Shown here one piece after another: positions 5,433 to 6,428 of a stretch of DNA of 6,428 nt; position 1 is the stretch's first letter, and every line of letters starts with the position of its first letter. The position numbers and the translations under genes are program-made. The notes beneath the pieces were generated by a model. It saw only the letters and a program-made list of their open reading frames with translations, was not told the DNA's origin and did not search any database. Source of the stretch: Rhodobacterales bacterium CG2_30_65_12 (GTDB taxonomy: Bacteria > Pseudomonadota > Alphaproteobacteria > Rhodobacterales > Rhodobacteraceae); assembly GCA_001873585.1 (NCBI GenBank), contig MNZL01000011.1, positions 1 to 6,428 on the forward strand, written 5' to 3'.

Positions 5433-6088
5433 GCTGGACCCGGCAAGCCGAGGAACTCGCGGCGCTGGAGCCCGCCGCACGAGCGGCGCTGGAACGGCTT
5501 GCCCCGGTGGAGATGGCCCAGGGCGCAGTGCTGTTTCGCCCCGGAGAATCGGTCAAGGGCTATGTGATCGTGCTCGCCGGTCAGGTCGGCGTGCACCTGC
5601 TTGGCCCCAACGGGCGCGACATTCTGCTCTACGAGGTCGCGCCGGGGCAAAGCTGCATCCAGTCCACCCTCGGGCTGCTTGGCGGCGACGATTACTCGGC
5701 CGAGGCGACCCTGAGCGCGCCGACGCGGCTGGTGCTGCTGCCGCGCCCGGTGTTTCTCGAACTGCTCGACAGCTCGCCCGCGTTTCGCAAGGTGGTGTTT
5801 GCCGCCTTCGCCGAGCGGATGCAGGCGATGATGCAACTGATCGAAACGATGAGCTTCATGCGGGTCGAGGCGCGGCTGGCCGCCCTCGTGCTTGAGCGGA
5901 TGGACGAGGACGAAACCCTCGCCATCACCCAGGCCGAGCTTGCGCGCGCCATCGGCACCGCCCGAGAGGTGGTAAGCCGGCGGCTCGACAAGCTGGCGCG
6001 GGCCGGCGCGATCCGGGCCGAGCGCGGATTGATCCGGGTGCGCGACCGCGCCGCACTGGAAGCCATCGCCCACAGCCCGTCCGTGTGA
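5429..6088 (+). CDS. Crp/Fnr-family transcriptional regulator without iron-sulfur cysteines
   Basis: A 219-residue DNA-binding regulator. Residues about 20-125 form the cyclic-nucleotide-binding-like beta-barrel (GAVLFRPGES, GYVIVLAGQVGVHL). Residues about 126-157 form the long dimerisation helix, and 165-205 the winged helix-turn-helix. The recognition helix reads TAREVVSRRLDKL. It carries R179, E180 and R184, which align with the CRP residues (R180, E181, R185) that read TGTGA, plus the FNR-like S183. The N-terminal cysteine cluster of FNR is absent, and the single cysteine (C76, in GQSCIQSTLGLLGG) sits in the sensory domain. The effector is unknown; the barrel lacks an obvious full cAMP-binding signature, and a thiol- or persulfide-sensing role is only an inference. 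Its ATG overlaps the mmsB stop, so it is co-translated with the valine genes, with only a poor ribosome-binding site. Confidence 0.88.
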   Translation: MSWTRQAEELAALEPAARAALERLAPVEMAQGAVLFRPGESVKGYVIVLAGQVGVHLLGPNGRDILLYEVAPGQSCIQSTLGLLGGDDYSAEATLSAPTRLVLLPRPVFLELLDSSPAFRKVVFAAFAERMQAMMQLIETMSFMRVEARLAALVLERMDEDETLAITQAELARAIGTAREVVSRRLDKLARAGAIRAERGLIRVRDRAALEAIAHSPSV

Positions 6089-6100
6089 CTCGGTCACATG
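6082..6100. promoter_or_regulatory. CRP-like palindrome (or short terminator stem) across the regulator stop codon
   Basis: TGTGAC (6084-6089) and GTCACA (6093-6098) are a perfect inverted repeat around TCG. Adding two flanking bases on each side extends the arms to 8 with one mismatch (G/T). It contains TGTGA-N5-TCACA, one base short of the CRP consensus spacer, and includes the regulator's stop codon (6086-6088). It sits about 60-80 bases before the DUF2892 ATG. Read as RNA it is an 8-bp stem (one G-U pair) with a 3-base loop, followed within 2 bases by TTTTCT, so a weak intrinsic terminator for the regulator gene is an equal alternative. Confidence 0.45.
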
Positions 6101-6161
6101 CTTTTCTGATCCAAACGTCGTAAGCAAGCGTATCCGAACAAGTTCACGGAAAGGAAATTCC
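6101..6161 (+). promoter_or_regulatory. Upstream region of the DUF2892 gene
   Basis: This AT-richer gap probably carries the promoter of the small membrane protein gene. A strong ribosome-binding site AAGGAA lies at 6151-6156, 5 bases before the ATG. A TATCCG (6131-6136) is the best -10 candidate, but no matching -35 is seen at 16-18 bases, which would fit activator-dependent transcription. No other repeat stands out. Confidence 0.35.
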
Positions 6162-6365
6162 ATGTTCAAAACCAATGAAGGCACGATCGACCGCGTTTTG
6201 CGCGTTATTATCGGTGCAGCGCTCATACTGGGCTATTTCCTCAACCCCGACGGAGCCTACAGCTGGCTCTACTGGCTCGGGCTCATCCCGCTGGTTACCG
6301 GCTTGGTCGGCTGGTGCGCGATATATTCGATTTTCGGGATGTCGACCTGCAAGATGAAGAACTGA
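6162..6365 (+). CDS. DUF2892 (YgaP-like transmembrane) small membrane protein
   Basis: A 67-residue inner-membrane protein of the DUF2892 family. It begins with the family's N-terminal signature (MFKTNEGTIDRVLRVIIG), followed by two hydrophobic segments at about residues 12-27 and 35-58. It ends in a cysteine-bearing motif with C52 (GWCAIYSIFG) and C63 (STCKMKN), ten residues apart. The same domain forms the membrane part of rhodanese-linked YgaP proteins, and stand-alone copies are often near sulfur or persulfide genes; no such gene is in this window. It follows a Crp/Fnr-family gene with a 73-base gap holding a palindrome, so control by that regulator is plausible but unproven. The molecular function is unknown. 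Confidence 0.86.
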   Translation: MFKTNEGTIDRVLRVIIGAALILGYFLNPDGAYSWLYWLGLIPLVTGLVGWCAIYSIFGMSTCKMKN

Positions 6366-6368
6366 GGC

Positions 6369-6389
6369 CGCGCCCGAAAGCCGGGCGCG
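6369..6389 (+). terminator. First of two tandem GC-rich hairpins after the DUF2892 gene
   Basis: CGCGCCCG (6369-6376), loop AAAGC, CGGGCGCG (6382-6389): a perfect 8-bp stem starting 3 bases after the stop codon. No T-run follows directly. It probably works with the second hairpin or protects the mRNA 3' end. Confidence 0.55.
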
Positions 6390-6394
6390 CCGGG

Positions 6395-6421
6395 CTGGGG
6401 GCGCTGCCCCCAGTCCTCTCT
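6395..6421 (+). terminator. Second hairpin with T-rich tail, probable intrinsic terminator
   Basis: CTGGGGGC (6395-6402), loop GCT, GCCCCCAG (6406-6413): a perfect 8-bp stem followed by the pyrimidine tail TCCTCTCT (6414-6421). The tail is mixed C/T, as often seen in high-GC genomes. The GGGGGCGCTGCCCCC core resembles hairpins scattered between genes in Rhodobacterales genomes, from memory, so it may also be a copy of a dispersed repeat. Confidence 0.65.
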
Positions 6422-6428
6422 ACATAAG

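Noticed and set aside
5429..6088. Oxygen-sensing FNR with an iron-sulfur cluster
   Set aside because: Only one cysteine is present, at residue 76, and the N-terminal cysteine cluster needed to hold a 4Fe-4S cluster is missing.

Overview
The window reads as a chromosomal segment of a high-GC alphaproteobacterium. The Rhodobacterales (Roseobacter/Rhodobacter group) is the best guess. That assignment rests on my recall of similar gene neighbourhoods and protein sequences: a stand-alone corrinoid protein with a DUF1638 protein, hpt followed by a tiny membrane protein, and a RatA/Coq10-like protein. No search was run. Coding density is very high, genes are tightly coupled, and I see no mobile element, tRNA, rRNA or CRISPR.

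Left block (about 142-2247, + strand): a compact five-gene string. It holds a stand-alone cobalamin-binding corrinoid protein, two small two-helix membrane proteins, a YbjQ/UPF0145 protein and a DUF1638 protein. The last three genes are joined by 4-base ATGA overlaps. The corrinoid protein would carry the methyl group in a one-carbon transfer system, perhaps a split methionine synthase whose methyltransferase parts lie elsewhere. The roles of DUF1638, YbjQ and the two membrane proteins are not established and make this the least understood part of the window. A possible divergent gene start lies at the extreme left edge.

Middle block (2244-2980, - strand): hpt, encoding a hypoxanthine/guanine phosphoribosyltransferase for purine salvage, overlaps by ATGA with a downstream 62-residue single-span membrane protein. 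The last 4 bases of that small gene overlap the end of the DUF1638 gene on the opposite strand. A 68-base divergent gap separates hpt from the next block.

Right block (3049-6365, + strand): a RatA/Coq10-type START-domain protein is followed by two valine-catabolic enzymes, a 3-hydroxyisobutyryl-CoA hydrolase family protein and 3-hydroxyisobutyrate dehydrogenase (mmsB), which catalyse consecutive steps. mmsB overlaps by ATGA with a Crp/Fnr-family regulator that lacks the FNR iron-sulfur cysteines. A near-perfect TGTGAC/GTCACA palindrome lies across the regulator's stop codon, upstream of a small DUF2892 membrane protein. It could be an operator for a Crp-type protein or a short terminator hairpin. 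The window ends in two tandem GC-rich hairpins that look like a terminator.
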